DNA of 64,000 bases from contig JAHBXG010000012.1 of NCBI GenBank assembly GCA_019636565.1, positions 41,552 through 105,551 on the forward strand, given 5' to 3'. The translations under genes and the position numbers were made by a program. The stretch is from Phycisphaeraceae bacterium. Lineage in GTDB: Bacteria; Planctomycetota; Phycisphaerae; Phycisphaerales; UBA1924. This document shows, piece after piece, positions 8,403-17,777 of the stretch. Positions within the stretch are counted from its first letter, which is position 1; each line of letters starts with the position of its first letter. The notes under the pieces were generated by a model. The model was not told where the DNA came from and did not search any database. It was given only the letters and a program-made list of their open reading frames with translations.

Positions 8403-8828
8403 TCAGTGCTTTTCGCCCGCGTTTCCGCCCCGATTCGCCTTCTGTTTCCGCTGCTCCTGCTCGCGGCGCTCGTCCGCGAGTGTGCGCGTGATGATCCGGT
8501 ACAGTGCGAAGACAAAGCCCACCACCATCCCGATGAGCGTGTAGCGGGGACTTGTTCCCTGCCACCGATCCGCGAAATAGCCCAGCAGCATCGCCCCCAG
8601 CAGCGACCCCACAAAATCCATCGCTACACCCCATGCTGTTGAGACGTTTCCAAGCCCAGATTCCCGAGGGCGCGGCTGGGCGTGCGGCATCGATGATCGG
8701 TCCACCGGTCGTGTCAGCAAGTCGGGAATCGGAGGAGGTGGGGGTGGATCGGTGAAGCCATCGAACGCCTCCGCCGTCTCGCCTTCGCCGTCGCCGGATT
8801 CGTCAGGGTCCTGTAGCTTCAATTGCAC
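8403..8828 (-). CDS. atpZ: AtpZ-like ATP synthase accessory protein
   Basis: 141 aa. An acidic, proline-rich N-terminal region (about 60 residues) precedes two membrane helices with the AtpZ pattern: WGVAMDFVGSLLGAMLLGYFAD..., GTSPRYTLIGMVVGF, ALYRI. The start is GTG at 8828 with GGGATCGGA upstream; ATG at 8690 would trim the acidic tail. It begins only 30 bp after the alaS stop, so the atp genes probably share the alaS transcript. Confidence 0.82.
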   Translation of the reverse strand: MQLKLQDPDESGDGEGETAEAFDGFTDPPPPPPIPDLLTRPVDRSSMPHAQPRPRESGLGNVSTAWGVAMDFVGSLLGAMLLGYFADRWQGTSPRYTLIGMVVGFVFALYRIITRTLADERREQEQRKQKANRGGNAGEKH

Positions 8829-8858
8829 TTCCGATCCCGGCGTTCTTTCCGGGCACCC

Positions 8859-11800
8859 TCAATGGACGACCCGGTGCGCCGCCGCCCGCGCCGCGAGAAT
8901 TGCTTCCTTGATCTTGCTCGCATCTGTTCCGCCGCCCTGCGCGCTGTCCGGCTTGCCGCCGCCCTTGCCCCCCACCACCGCTGCGGCCTCGCGCAGCCAA
9001 TCGCCCGCTTTCAGCCCCTTTTGAATCAGAGGTTCGGGCACGATCGCGTTGATCTGCACCTTGCCTGTCGGGTGATCGACGCTGAAGAGCATGATCGCAG
9101 CGCGCGGGTTCGATTCTTTCACCACGGCCACCGCCGCATTCAGCGCGGTGCGATCGTCGCCCGCTTCGATCGAACCAACAACGATCATCTGATTCGAAAG
9201 TTGCGACGACTCGGCAAGCACCTTGGCCTCGCGCACCGCCTCGGTTTGTCTTCCTGCGCTTGCGGCCTTCGCGGCGTTTTTCGCTCGCTCCTGCAGCGCG
9301 GTGATCGATTGACGCAGCGCCGTCTTGCGCGCCGTCGGCATCACGGCCTCGTCGAGGCTCTTGAGCAATCCGGGGATCTCGTTCACCAGCGCACTGTCGC
9401 TCAGCAGACCGACACTGCGGATTTTTGCTTCCGCGCCGTCTGCGGCATGGATCGCGCTTTCCGCCACCTTTCCGCTCAATGCCACGATCCGGCGCACACC
9501 CTTTGCAACCGCTTCTTCAGAGATCAGCGCAAAGGCCCCGATCTGCGAAGTGGTTGGCACGTGGGTACCCCCGCAAAACTCGATCGAGATCTCGCGCCAA
9601 CCGGGGTTCTGGGCCGATTCCATCAGGTCGGCAACGGGCTGCCCGATCGAAACAACCCGTACCGGGTCGGGGTACGTCTCGCCGAAAACTGCACGAAGGC
9701 CGCTGATACCACGCGCGGAGGTCAGCGGAGCGGCCTGCGCATACACCGTCAGATCTCGTTTGATCTGATCGCGGACGATGGCCTCAACCTTGCCGAGTTC
9801 TTCCGGGCTGACCGGCTGGCTGTGCGAGAAGTCGAAGCGCATCCGGTCCGCCGCGACCAGCGAGCCCTTCTGATCAACCCCATCGCCAAGCACTTTGCGA
9901 AGCGCGAAGTTTGCGAGGTGCGTCGCGGTGTGGTTCGATGCCGTGGCGTGACGTCGGTGCTTGTCTACGTGCAGCGCGACCGTGTCGCCCACACGCAGTT
10001 CGCCGTGCGTCACCATCCCGATGTGCAGCACGTATCCGCCGAACGCCGCGACCGACTCGACCTTGAAGCGCCCGCCTTCGTGATGGTCGCGGACACTGCT
10101 CATCGTCTCGCCGATCACCTCGATCTCGCCCGCGTCGCACTCCTGCCCGCCCATCGCGGCGTAGAAGCAGGTCTTGTCCAACACGATCCCCACCTGAGTG
10201 CGGTGGTTGAATACCGGTTTGGCCACCTCGTCGAGGCTGGTGCCGTTCCAGATCGCTTTGACGTGCGCCTTCTGCGCCTTCACGTCGAACTTGCAGTGGT
10301 CATCCGTCGTCTCAATACCTAGGCGCATGAGGCGCGCCACCCCATCGCCGTCGAGCGCGATCGACTTCTCCGCTTCTTTCTTTTCCGTCGCGCGGGAAAG
10401 ATCCTCGGCTTTCTTCTTCTCGGCCTCGTACCCCGCCATGTCGACCGCGATGCCGCGCTCCTGCGCCATTAATTCCGTCAGGTCGATCGGAAACCCGAAG
10501 GTGTCGTAGAGCTTGAAAGCGTCAGTGCCTGCGATCTTGCCGCCCTTTGGAATCGAGGTCGCGAGCGACTCGAACAGTTTGATCCCGCGATCCAGCGTCC
10601 TTCCGAAACTCTCTTCCTCATCCCGGATAATTGCTTCAACCTTTACCGGGTCGCGCTTGAGTTCGGGGAACGCATCCCCCATGTGTTCGACCACCACCGG
10701 CACAAGCCCCGCGAAAAACCCGCCCTTGGCGCCCAGCATCTGCCGCCCGTAGCGAACGGCACGCCTCAGAATCCGGCGCAGCACGTACCCACGTCCCACG
10801 TTGCTCGGCACCGCGCCATCGGTAATCGCGAATGTCAGGCACCGGATGTGATCCGCGATTACCCGGTACGCCGTATCGATATTCCCGATGTCTTTCGCAC
10901 CCAACGTCCCGCGATATTCTCGCGCGCCCGTTGCCCGCTCGATCGCCATGAAGATCGGCGCGAACAAATCGGTGTCGTAGTTGCTCCGGACGTTCTGGAG
11001 CACGCTGACAAGCCGCTCCAGCCCCATGCCGGTATCAACATGCTTGGCGGGGAGCGTGATCAGCTTGCGAAACTTCGCTTCGATCTCGGCGCGAGACTTG
11101 TACCCCGTCTCCGCTTTCTGGGTCTCGGGCGTCCGATCCCACTGATCAAGCGCCGCCGCCCCCTCCGCCGAATACTCAGAATTGAACTGGATGAAAACGT
11201 TGTTCCAGATCTCGAGGACGTCCGGATCGCCCGTGTTCACAATCGACGCCGCGTTGCGGTCGGATTGGCCGAGTGCCGCGAGACGATCGACATGGATTTC
11301 GGTGCAGGGCCCGCACGGGCCCGTGTCACCCATCATCCAGAAGTTGTCCTTCATGTTACCGGGGATCACGCGATCCGCAGGCAAATACTGAAGCCACAAC
11401 TGGCGAGTTTCTTCATCCGGCTCCATCCCGAAGCGCGGGTCGCCACCGAAATACGTCGCGTACAGCGCATTCGCCGGAATGCCGTACACCTTCGTCAGTA
11501 GTTCCCACGACCAGTCGATCGCTTCTTTCTTGAAATAGTCGCCGAACGACCAGTTCCCCAGCATCTCGAAGAACGTGTGGTGATAGGTGTCCTTGCCCAC
11601 ATCCTCAAGATCGTTGTGCTTGCCGCCGGCACGAATGCACTTCTGCGTGTCCGCCGCTCGCCTCAGCTTCGCCAGCGGGCTGCTTGGTTCGACCTGCCCG
11701 AGAAAAATCGGCTTGAACTGATTCATCCCCGCGTTGGTGAACATCAACGTCGGGTCATCCACCGGCACCACCGGGGAACTCGGGACGATCACGTGCCCGT

Positions 11801-11903
11801 CGCGCGCGCCGTTGCCGGTCCCCTTCGATTGGAAGAAGTCGAGAAACGTCTTTCGAATGGCGCGGCTAGTCAGGCTCAAGCGATCAGTTCTCCGTGTCGC
11901 CAA
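8859..11903 (-). CDS. alaS: Alanyl-tRNA synthetase
   Basis: 1014 aa, longer than the usual 870-900. Class II catalytic core: FTNAGMNQFKPIFLG, KCIRAGGKHNDLEDVG, HHTFFEMLGNWSFGDYFK. The editing domain zinc site is seen as SNHTATHL and FCGGTHVP. The C-terminal region has the GGGKPDSAQGGG motif of the C-Ala domain. It charges tRNA-Ala and clears mis-charged Ser and Gly. It is divergent from the glycosyltransferase gene at 11976 and heads the run that continues into the atp genes. Confidence 0.97.
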   Translation of the reverse strand: MATRRTDRLSLTSRAIRKTFLDFFQSKGTGNGARDGHVIVPSSPVVPVDDPTLMFTNAGMNQFKPIFLGQVEPSSPLAKLRRAADTQKCIRAGGKHNDLEDVGKDTYHHTFFEMLGNWSFGDYFKKEAIDWSWELLTKVYGIPANALYATYFGGDPRFGMEPDEETRQLWLQYLPADRVIPGNMKDNFWMMGDTGPCGPCTEIHVDRLAALGQSDRNAASIVNTGDPDVLEIWNNVFIQFNSEYSAEGAAALDQWDRTPETQKAETGYKSRAEIEAKFRKLITLPAKHVDTGMGLERLVSVLQNVRSNYDTDLFAPIFMAIERATGAREYRGTLGAKDIGNIDTAYRVIADHIRCLTFAITDGAVPSNVGRGYVLRRILRRAVRYGRQMLGAKGGFFAGLVPVVVEHMGDAFPELKRDPVKVEAIIRDEEESFGRTLDRGIKLFESLATSIPKGGKIAGTDAFKLYDTFGFPIDLTELMAQERGIAVDMAGYEAEKKKAEDLSRATEKKEAEKSIALDGDGVARLMRLGIETTDDHCKFDVKAQKAHVKAIWNGTSLDEVAKPVFNHRTQVGIVLDKTCFYAAMGGQECDAGEIEVIGETMSSVRDHHEGGRFKVESVAAFGGYVLHIGMVTHGELRVGDTVALHVDKHRRHATASNHTATHLANFALRKVLGDGVDQKGSLVAADRMRFDFSHSQPVSPEELGKVEAIVRDQIKRDLTVYAQAAPLTSARGISGLRAVFGETYPDPVRVVSIGQPVADLMESAQNPGWREISIEFCGGTHVPTTSQIGAFALISEEAVAKGVRRIVALSGKVAESAIHAADGAEAKIRSVGLLSDSALVNEIPGLLKSLDEAVMPTARKTALRQSITALQERAKNAAKAASAGRQTEAVREAKVLAESSQLSNQMIVVGSIEAGDDRTALNAAVAVVKESNPRAAIMLFSVDHPTGKVQINAIVPEPLIQKGLKAGDWLREAAAVVGGKGGGKPDSAQGGGTDASKIKEAILAARAAAHRVVH

Positions 11904-11975
11904 GCGTAGCCGAATTGCATTCCCAATGCTCTTCGCTGACCCCTATTCTTCCGGCCAATTCAGGGGCCCGGCGCG

Positions 11976-13421
11976 ATGAAAGTGGTTTCAATCGGCACCT
12001 ACGACCGACTCGGTGGAGCCGCTCGTGCCGCATTTCGGCAACATGAAGCCCTCAGGCTCGCGGGTGTTGATCACTGGATGCTGGTCGGGAAAAAGTCCTC
12101 GCGCGACCCGTTCGTCGTCGAAGCCCCTCCGATGCGTCAGTCCTACATCCGGTCCCGAAAGGCCGAACTGATCCGCCAGTTCGGGATCGACCGAAACCGA
12201 ACCCCCCTGAGCGATACCTGGTTTTCCTTTCCGCTTCGCGATAATGGTCTTGCGGCACTCGACATCCTTCGCTCCGCCGACATCATCAACGTCCACTGGT
12301 GCTCCGCCTTGCTCTCGCTCACCGGCCTCGATGAACTCTGCGCCCTCGGCAAGCCGATCGTCCTCACCCTTCACGATCAGTGGGCGTTTACAGGAGGCTG
12401 TCATTACTCGGCCGGCTGCGAGGGCTTCCGAAAGGACTGCTCTTCGTGCCCCCAGCTCGCCGTCGATCCGTTCCACGTCCCCGCCACGGTGCTCAGGCTC
12501 CGCCAGGAACTCACCCGCGCCCGCCGAGGCACGGTCGTTTCCCCCAGCCGATGGATGTGCCGCACCGCTTGCGAGTCACCCGTTCTTGCCGGATGGCGTC
12601 ACGAACACATCCCCATGCCGCTTGACATGGAGGCTTTCAAGCCCCAGCCGCGCGAGACAGCACTTGCACACCTTGGCCTCAAGCCCGGCCCATGGCGAAT
12701 CCTCTTCGTCGCCGACCGCGTTGCCGAGCGCCGCAAAGGTTTTCAGGATCTTGTCGAAGCCGCCGCACTCGTCACATCGGTTGCGGATCGCCCGGTGCAC
12801 TTCCTGGCAATGGGCCAGCACTCCGAACTCTCAAGTGAACTTGCGCCCCGCGTTGAGTTCGTCGGCAGTCTTTCGGACGACGAGAAGATCGCCGCCACCT
12901 ATTCTGCTTCCGACTGCCTGCTCCTCCCATCGCACGAAGACAATCTCCCCAACACCATGACAGAAGCACTCGCCTGCGGCACTCCGGTCGTCGGGTACGA
13001 CATCGGCGGCCTGCCCGATCTCATCCGACCGGGCGAATCCGGAACGCTCGTCCCGAAGGGCGATATCCAGTCCCTGGCGCAGGCTCTTATTAATCTGCTT
13101 TCCTCGGGCGAGACGGAATCGCTCCGCCCGGCATGCCGCCGGATCGCAGAGGAGAATTGCTCCTATCCCGGTCACGCGCGTCGCTGTATCGACCTCTACG
13201 AGAACCTGCTCGCAACGCACACGCCGGCAACCTCCCCCCCAGTTGACTACGACGCGCGCCTCTGGGACGAGAGCATCAAGCTCCTCCTGCACCGGCTCGA
13301 ACTCCGCTCCGAGTTCTCCGAAACCGACAAGCAGACCATCATTGCCGGGCGGCTTGAAATCGCCCGACTTTTCTACCCGAATGGCGCAGCCCCGCTTCCC
13401 AACCGCTGGATTTGGATCTGA
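11976..13421 (+). CDS. Glycosyltransferase family 4 (GT-B fold)
   Basis: 481 aa. The N-terminal domain starts with a Rossmann strand and a glycine loop (GTYDRLGGAARAA) and contains TLHDQWAFTGGCHYS followed by four cysteines (GC...DCSSCPQ), as in WcaC-like colanic acid/exopolysaccharide transferases. The C-terminal donor-binding domain has LFVADRVAERRKGF, then LLPSHEDNLPNTMTEALACG, the EX7E-like element of GT4. Likely role: sugar transfer in surface polysaccharide synthesis; donor and acceptor are not predictable. The nearby FkbM methyltransferase supports a glycan-related neighbourhood. Confidence 0.87.
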   Translation: MKVVSIGTYDRLGGAARAAFRQHEALRLAGVDHWMLVGKKSSRDPFVVEAPPMRQSYIRSRKAELIRQFGIDRNRTPLSDTWFSFPLRDNGLAALDILRSADIINVHWCSALLSLTGLDELCALGKPIVLTLHDQWAFTGGCHYSAGCEGFRKDCSSCPQLAVDPFHVPATVLRLRQELTRARRGTVVSPSRWMCRTACESPVLAGWRHEHIPMPLDMEAFKPQPRETALAHLGLKPGPWRILFVADRVAERRKGFQDLVEAAALVTSVADRPVHFLAMGQHSELSSELAPRVEFVGSLSDDEKIAATYSASDCLLLPSHEDNLPNTMTEALACGTPVVGYDIGGLPDLIRPGESGTLVPKGDIQSLAQALINLLSSGETESLRPACRRIAEENCSYPGHARRCIDLYENLLATHTPATSPPVDYDARLWDESIKLLLHRLELRSEFSETDKQTIIAGRLEIARLFYPNGAAPLPNRWIWI

Positions 13422-13513
13422 TTTCGGCCGGATCAACCGGCATCAAGTGCCGATAAATAGACTGGGCTTCTTCGCCCTCCAATTGATACCCTGCTTCAAA
13501 GGCACGCACCGAT

Positions 13514-14947
13514 ATGAGAAAGTTCGACCTCTGCGTCATCGGCTCCGGCCCCGCAGGACAAAAAGCCGCCATCCAAGCCGCCAAACTCGGACGCTCCGTC
13601 GCGGTCGTTGAAATGCGCGAGGTGCTCGGGGGCGTTGCCATCAACACCGGCACCATCCCGAGCAAAGCGCTCCGGGAAGCCATCCTCGATTTCGGCGGAC
13701 GCACCACGGTCGCGCCGTCGCTCGCCGACTTCGCCGCCGCCAAACCCGCACTCAACCGCGCGGGCGGCTTTACCGGCCTGATGGAGGCCTGCCATCGAGT
13801 GATTCGAAAGGAAATCGACCTCGTCCGTGAGCACTTTGCCAGCAATGGCATCACCGTGCTCAATGGCAAAGGCCAATTCAAGAATGACCATCAGGTCGAC
13901 GTCGTCGGCGTGCACGCTTCCGAGACCATTGAAGCCGACCACATCCTCGTGGCCGTGGGAACAGTCCCCACCACCCCGGAAACCATCCCGTTCGACGGCG
14001 TGCAGATCTTTTCATCCGACGATCTGCTGAAGCTCGGCTCCATTCCGCGCTCCATTATCGTCGTCGGCGGCGGCGTGATCGGCACCGAATACGCCTCGAT
14101 GCTGGCCGCTCTTGGCGTCCGCGTTACGCTGATCGAAGGTCGCCCTCGCCTGCTCGACTTCGTTGACGCCGAGATCACCGAAGCGCTCCAGTATCACCTC
14201 CGCCAGTCCGGTGTCACGCTCCGCCTCGGCGAGAAAGTCGTCAAGATCGATCGGCGTGCAACCACCGATGCAGCGCGGCGCGAAGGCGTCAAGTCCATGA
14301 TCGAGGCGACACTCGAATCCGGCAAGACCCTCACCGCCGACACGCTTCTCTATGCGGTAGGCCGTCAGGGCAGCACCGACTCGCTCAACCTGGCTGCGGC
14401 CGGTCTTTCCGCCGACAACCGGGGTCGCATCACTGTCAATAAGGAATTCCAGACCAACGTCGCGCACATCTACGCCGCCGGAGACGTCATCGGGTTCCCA
14501 GCGCTCGCGAGCACCTCGATGGAACAGGGCCGCGTCGCAGCGTGCCACATGTTCGGCGTCAAGTGCGAAAACTACGACTCGCTCCTCCCTTACGGCATCT
14601 ATTCGATTCCCGAGATTTCCATGGTCGGCTGGACCGAGGAGAAACTCACCGCCGACTCCATCCCCTACGAGGCCGGAATCGCCCTTTATAAAGAAACCGC
14701 CCGCGGCCAGCTTCTCGGCGACGAGATCGGCATGCTCAAAATGCTCTTCCACCAGGAAACCCGCGCTCTTCTGGGTGTTCACATCATCGGCACCAACGCC
14801 ACCGAACTCGTCCACATCGGCCAGTGCGCCATGGCTTTCAAAGCCACCGCCGAGTACTTCATCAATACCGTGTTTAATTATCCGACCCTCGCGGAGTGCT
14901 ACAAGATCGCTTCGCTCAATGGTGTCAACAAGCTCGGCAACGTCTAG
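13514..14947 (+). CDS. sthA: Soluble pyridine nucleotide transhydrogenase, Si-specific
   Basis: 477 aa flavoprotein of the disulfide-reductase fold. An FAD-binding GSGPAGQKAAIQAAKLG lies at the N-terminus. The usual redox CxxxxC is replaced by GGVAINTGTIPSKALRE, the feature separating SthA from lipoamide dehydrogenase. An NAD(P) domain GGGVIGTEYASMLAALG, FAD site IYAAGDVIG and C-terminal dimer motif HIIGTNATELVHIGQ follow. It would balance NADPH and NADH pools in the cytoplasm. Confidence 0.92.
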   Translation: MRKFDLCVIGSGPAGQKAAIQAAKLGRSVAVVEMREVLGGVAINTGTIPSKALREAILDFGGRTTVAPSLADFAAAKPALNRAGGFTGLMEACHRVIRKEIDLVREHFASNGITVLNGKGQFKNDHQVDVVGVHASETIEADHILVAVGTVPTTPETIPFDGVQIFSSDDLLKLGSIPRSIIVVGGGVIGTEYASMLAALGVRVTLIEGRPRLLDFVDAEITEALQYHLRQSGVTLRLGEKVVKIDRRATTDAARREGVKSMIEATLESGKTLTADTLLYAVGRQGSTDSLNLAAAGLSADNRGRITVNKEFQTNVAHIYAAGDVIGFPALASTSMEQGRVAACHMFGVKCENYDSLLPYGIYSIPEISMVGWTEEKLTADSIPYEAGIALYKETARGQLLGDEIGMLKMLFHQETRALLGVHIIGTNATELVHIGQCAMAFKATAEYFINTVFNYPTLAECYKIASLNGVNKLGNV

Positions 14948-14968
14948 CCCCTGCTCCAACCAGCCGCC

Positions 14969-15859
14969 ATGAAGCCTCCATTCTCCTTGATCGAGATGCT
15001 CGGGGAATCGGTCCCCCACTTGCACATCGTCGATGTCGGCGCGATGTTCATCGGGCCCGAGCACATTCCTTATCGCCCGCTGCTCCGGCCGGGTCGCACC
15101 ACCGTTACCGGATTCGAACCTCTAGTCTCGGAATGCGAATCACTCAACGCCTCGGCGCCGCCCGACCACAAGTTCCTGCCTTACTGCATCGGAGACGGCA
15201 CGGAGCGGACGTTTTACATCACCAACACCGGGTTTACCTCATCGCTCTACGAGCCCAACACCGAATTGCTCCGCGCTTTCAACAACCTGGAAGAACTCAC
15301 ACGCGTGGTCCGTACCGTTCCGATTCAGACCGTGCGCCTCGACGACGTGGCGGAAATCGGCGATGTCCACTTCCTGAAACTCGACGTGCAGGGAGCGGAA
15401 CTCGATGTGCTCCGCAACGCCGAGCGCGTACTCAAGTCCACCATGCTCCTGCACTGCGAGGTGGAATTTCTGGAGATGTACAAGGGTCAGCCGCTCTTTG
15501 GCGATGTCCACGCCTTCCTGCGAACGCAGGGGTTCATGCTCCACTTCCTGAATGGTTCCGGCGGTCGCGCGTTTACCCCAGTTACAGCGAACAACAACAT
15601 CAACATGGCCGTCCAGCAGACGCTTTGGTCCGACGCCATCTTCGTGCCCGATTTCCGGCGGCTGCATCACTACGCGCCCGAGCGATTGCTGGCGCTCGCA
15701 GTAATGCTCCATGAACTGTTCATCTCGGTCGATCTCGTCGCGGTCGTGCTCAACCATCACGACCGCAAGACCGGTTCCGATCTGTGGACGGCATATCTGC
15801 GCAGGCTCACGGGCAATGCGGATCCCGGAAAAAGACCGGCGCTCGCCGGCTTGGATTGA
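14969..15859 (+). CDS. FkbM-family SAM-dependent methyltransferase
   Basis: 296 aa. The SAM-binding start (HLHIVDVGAMFIGPE), the acidic loop (VTGFEPL), and the FkbM hallmark block with FLKLDVQGAELDVLRNAERVL are visible, followed by LLHCEVEFLEMYKGQPLF. FkbM proteins O-methylate sugars, polyketides or glycolipids; the acceptor here is unknown. It lies 21 bp after sthA, with a GT4 gene upstream. The last 90 residues are less conserved and include HHYAPERLLALAVMLHELF. Confidence 0.85.
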   Translation: MKPPFSLIEMLGESVPHLHIVDVGAMFIGPEHIPYRPLLRPGRTTVTGFEPLVSECESLNASAPPDHKFLPYCIGDGTERTFYITNTGFTSSLYEPNTELLRAFNNLEELTRVVRTVPIQTVRLDDVAEIGDVHFLKLDVQGAELDVLRNAERVLKSTMLLHCEVEFLEMYKGQPLFGDVHAFLRTQGFMLHFLNGSGGRAFTPVTANNNINMAVQQTLWSDAIFVPDFRRLHHYAPERLLALAVMLHELFISVDLVAVVLNHHDRKTGSDLWTAYLRRLTGNADPGKRPALAGLD

Positions 15860-15939
15860 GAGCAAGGCCCAATCGGCTTTCCGACATCCTCTCCGGAGAT
15901 TGCCTTCGGTCCGACCCAACCTATTCGGTCCGGCGTTCT

Positions 15940-16368
15940 TCAGCGACGGGCCAGCAAATCGCGGATTTCAATGAGCAGCTTTTCCTCGTTCGAGGGCGGG
16001 GCCGGGGGCGCCGGGGGCTTTTCGGCTTCGAATCGCTTCCTCGCCGTGTTGAACGCCTTCACCACCAGAAAAATGCAGATTGCCAGAATGATGAAGTTGA
16101 TGAGGACCGTGATGAAACTGCCGTAGGCCAGCACGGCACCGGCCTTTCTCGCCTCAACCAGCGCGAGACTCGAGTCCTGACCCGAAAGCGGGATGTAAAG
16201 GTTGGTGAAATCAACGTTGCCGACGACTCGCCCAACCAATGGCATGATCAGGTCGTTGATGACCGAGTTCACGATACCACCGAACGACGCCCCGATGATC
16301 ACGCCCACGGCAAGGTCGAGCACGTTGCCTTTGAGCGCGAACTCTCGAAATTCCTTCACAACGCCCAT
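15940..16368 (-). CDS. mscL: Large-conductance mechanosensitive channel
   Basis: 142 aa. The N-terminal amphipathic helix [21 protein letters not shown] and TM1 with [19 protein letters not shown] are textbook MscL. TM2 ([23 protein letters not shown]) and the C-terminal helix [15 protein letters not shown] follow, with a proline-rich linker. It relieves hypo-osmotic pressure in the inner membrane. A single gene, convergent with the FkbM gene and just downstream of the tRNA-Cys. Confidence 0.96.
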   Translation of the reverse strand: MGVVKEFREFALKGNVLDLAVGVIIGASFGGIVNSVINDLIMPLVGRVVGNVDFTNLYIPLSGQDSSLALVEARKAGAVLAYGSFITVLINFIILAICIFLVVKAFNTARKRFEAEKPPAPPAPPSNEEKLLIEIRDLLARR

Positions 16369-16485
16369 TTGTGCTTTCCCTTTCGCCGAAGTTCATTGGG
16401 TCACGAACGCGGAGCGTATCAGGCGGACCGTCCGCTCCTCGACATACCTCCTCCAGAACCATCTCCGCACAAAATCGAATAGAAA

Positions 16486-16566
16486 AGGCCGGGGTGGGAT
16501 TCGAACCCACGAAGCTTGCGCAACGGATTTGCAATCCGCTCCATTTGTCCACTCTGGCACCCGGCC
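16486..16566 (-). tRNA. tRNA-Cys (GCA), 81 nt with enlarged variable arm
   Basis: The acceptor stem GGCCGGG/CCCGGCC pairs fully. There is a 3-bp D stem (CCA/TGG), an anticodon arm GCGGA-TTGCAAA-TCCGT with anticodon GCA, and a T arm GTGGG-TTCGAAT-CCCAC. The discriminator is U, a known Cys identity base. CCA is not encoded. Between the anticodon and T stems lie 12 nt (TGCGCAAGCTTC) instead of the usual 4-5. Confidence 0.93.
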
Positions 16567-16719
16567 GCGGGTTTCCGGGCAAACCGGAAGGGGGATACTA
16601 ACGCCCGAGGCTGGCAGGTCAACCGCCATCGATGCGCAGCCTCCGGCTCGGGCGACCCCCCCGCCCCAGCCGATGATCGGGTTACGCTTCTCCGGAAGAG
16701 CTTGCGGCAGGAGGCACCG

Positions 16720-17745
16720 ATGTTTGGGCACCTATTCAGTTTGAGCGTGCGAGCCATGATGCTCGGCACGACGTTGGCTCTGGCCAATGAACCGCCCACG
16801 GCCACGCCCGAACTCCAGACCGTTCAGGGCAGCACTCCCAGAGATGTCGCCGCTCCCTCGGCCGCGAAGTCCAAGGACAAGCCAGCAGCCACTATTCCTG
16901 GGCTCAGCCCCGAAACTTTTTCGGTTCCGCCCGGTCGTTACTTCCCCGAAGGAACTTTTCTCGTCCGCAGGACCGGAACTGTGCGCATGCTCAAGACCGG
17001 CGAGGCCATCTTCATCCCCGACATGCCTTCGCCCCGCGATGCCCGTCGCCGCGGCGAGCGACCGATGATTCTCCTCCCCTGCCAAACGCTTTCGGCGCTC
17101 CAGTCTTCCGTCGCCACCAGCCCCGATCCGCACGAGACACGCGTCGAGGTCTCCGGCCAGTTGTTCGTCTACCGAGAGCGTCAGCAACTCCTGCCCACCA
17201 TCTTCACGGTTGTACGGTCCACGCCGACTTCGCCGGAATCCGCTGTAAAGCCCGCCGTCCCGGCGAAAGATGAGGAGGGCGAATTCACCTCGGTTCGCCC
17301 GGGCGACGACCCCGAGGTCGCCGACATCATCAAGCAACTCGAAAGCCGGCGCAGCGAAGCACTTCCCCCCATCAGCAGCGCTTCAACCGAACCTGCCAAG
17401 TCCGAAGCCGCCAGCCCGATGACCGCTTCTGACGCGGAAATCGCCGGAGCGTCTCGTTCACTCGTACCGGAAGGAACGCTCTTCACCGATCGGCGTGGCA
17501 GACTCGTCCGCATTGGGGACCGGCTCGGAATCGCCTTCGATGGAGACGCAAACACTCCGGCCGAACCCGCGATGTACATCATCCGCTCCAAGGCGCTCGA
17601 ACGTTTGGAAGGGTCCATCGCAAACCGCAACGGCACGGTTGACATCATTGTGACCGGGCGCGTCTACACGTATCGAAATCAGAACTACATCCTGCCGCTT
17701 ATGGCCCAAATCGAGCCTCCGGGGCAGCTGCGGCCGCTTCAGTAG
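16720..17745 (+). CDS. Exported protein with two copies of a beta-rich domain, function unknown
   Basis: 341 aa. ATG at 16720 is chosen for CAGGAGG 6 bp upstream; the frame is open upstream across the tRNA. A short hydrophobic N-terminus (about residues 1-22) looks like a signal peptide. Two related units lie at about residues 69-164 and 249-330. Each opens with PEGT(F/L)..RR.G.(V/L)R and closes with an xVxGxx(F/Y)xYR element followed by a strand ending near LP. They are joined by a low-complexity Glu/Ser/Ala/Pro linker. No family recognised. The next gene follows after 32 bp. Confidence 0.75.
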   Translation: MFGHLFSLSVRAMMLGTTLALANEPPTATPELQTVQGSTPRDVAAPSAAKSKDKPAATIPGLSPETFSVPPGRYFPEGTFLVRRTGTVRMLKTGEAIFIPDMPSPRDARRRGERPMILLPCQTLSALQSSVATSPDPHETRVEVSGQLFVYRERQQLLPTIFTVVRSTPTSPESAVKPAVPAKDEEGEFTSVRPGDDPEVADIIKQLESRRSEALPPISSASTEPAKSEAASPMTASDAEIAGASRSLVPEGTLFTDRRGRLVRIGDRLGIAFDGDANTPAEPAMYIIRSKALERLEGSIANRNGTVDIIVTGRVYTYRNQNYILPLMAQIEPPGQLRPLQ

Positions 17746-17777
17746 CCGGGGCGCGAGCAAGCAGACAGGGAGCCGAC

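Noticed and set aside
8823..10322. 499-codon plus-strand frame opposite alaS
   Set aside because: No motifs; alaS on the other strand is unambiguous.
16371..16601. Short plus-strand frame with the sequence VGFEPTKLAQRICNPLHLST
   Set aside because: This is the antisense translation of the tRNA-Cys gene, a well-known annotation artefact.
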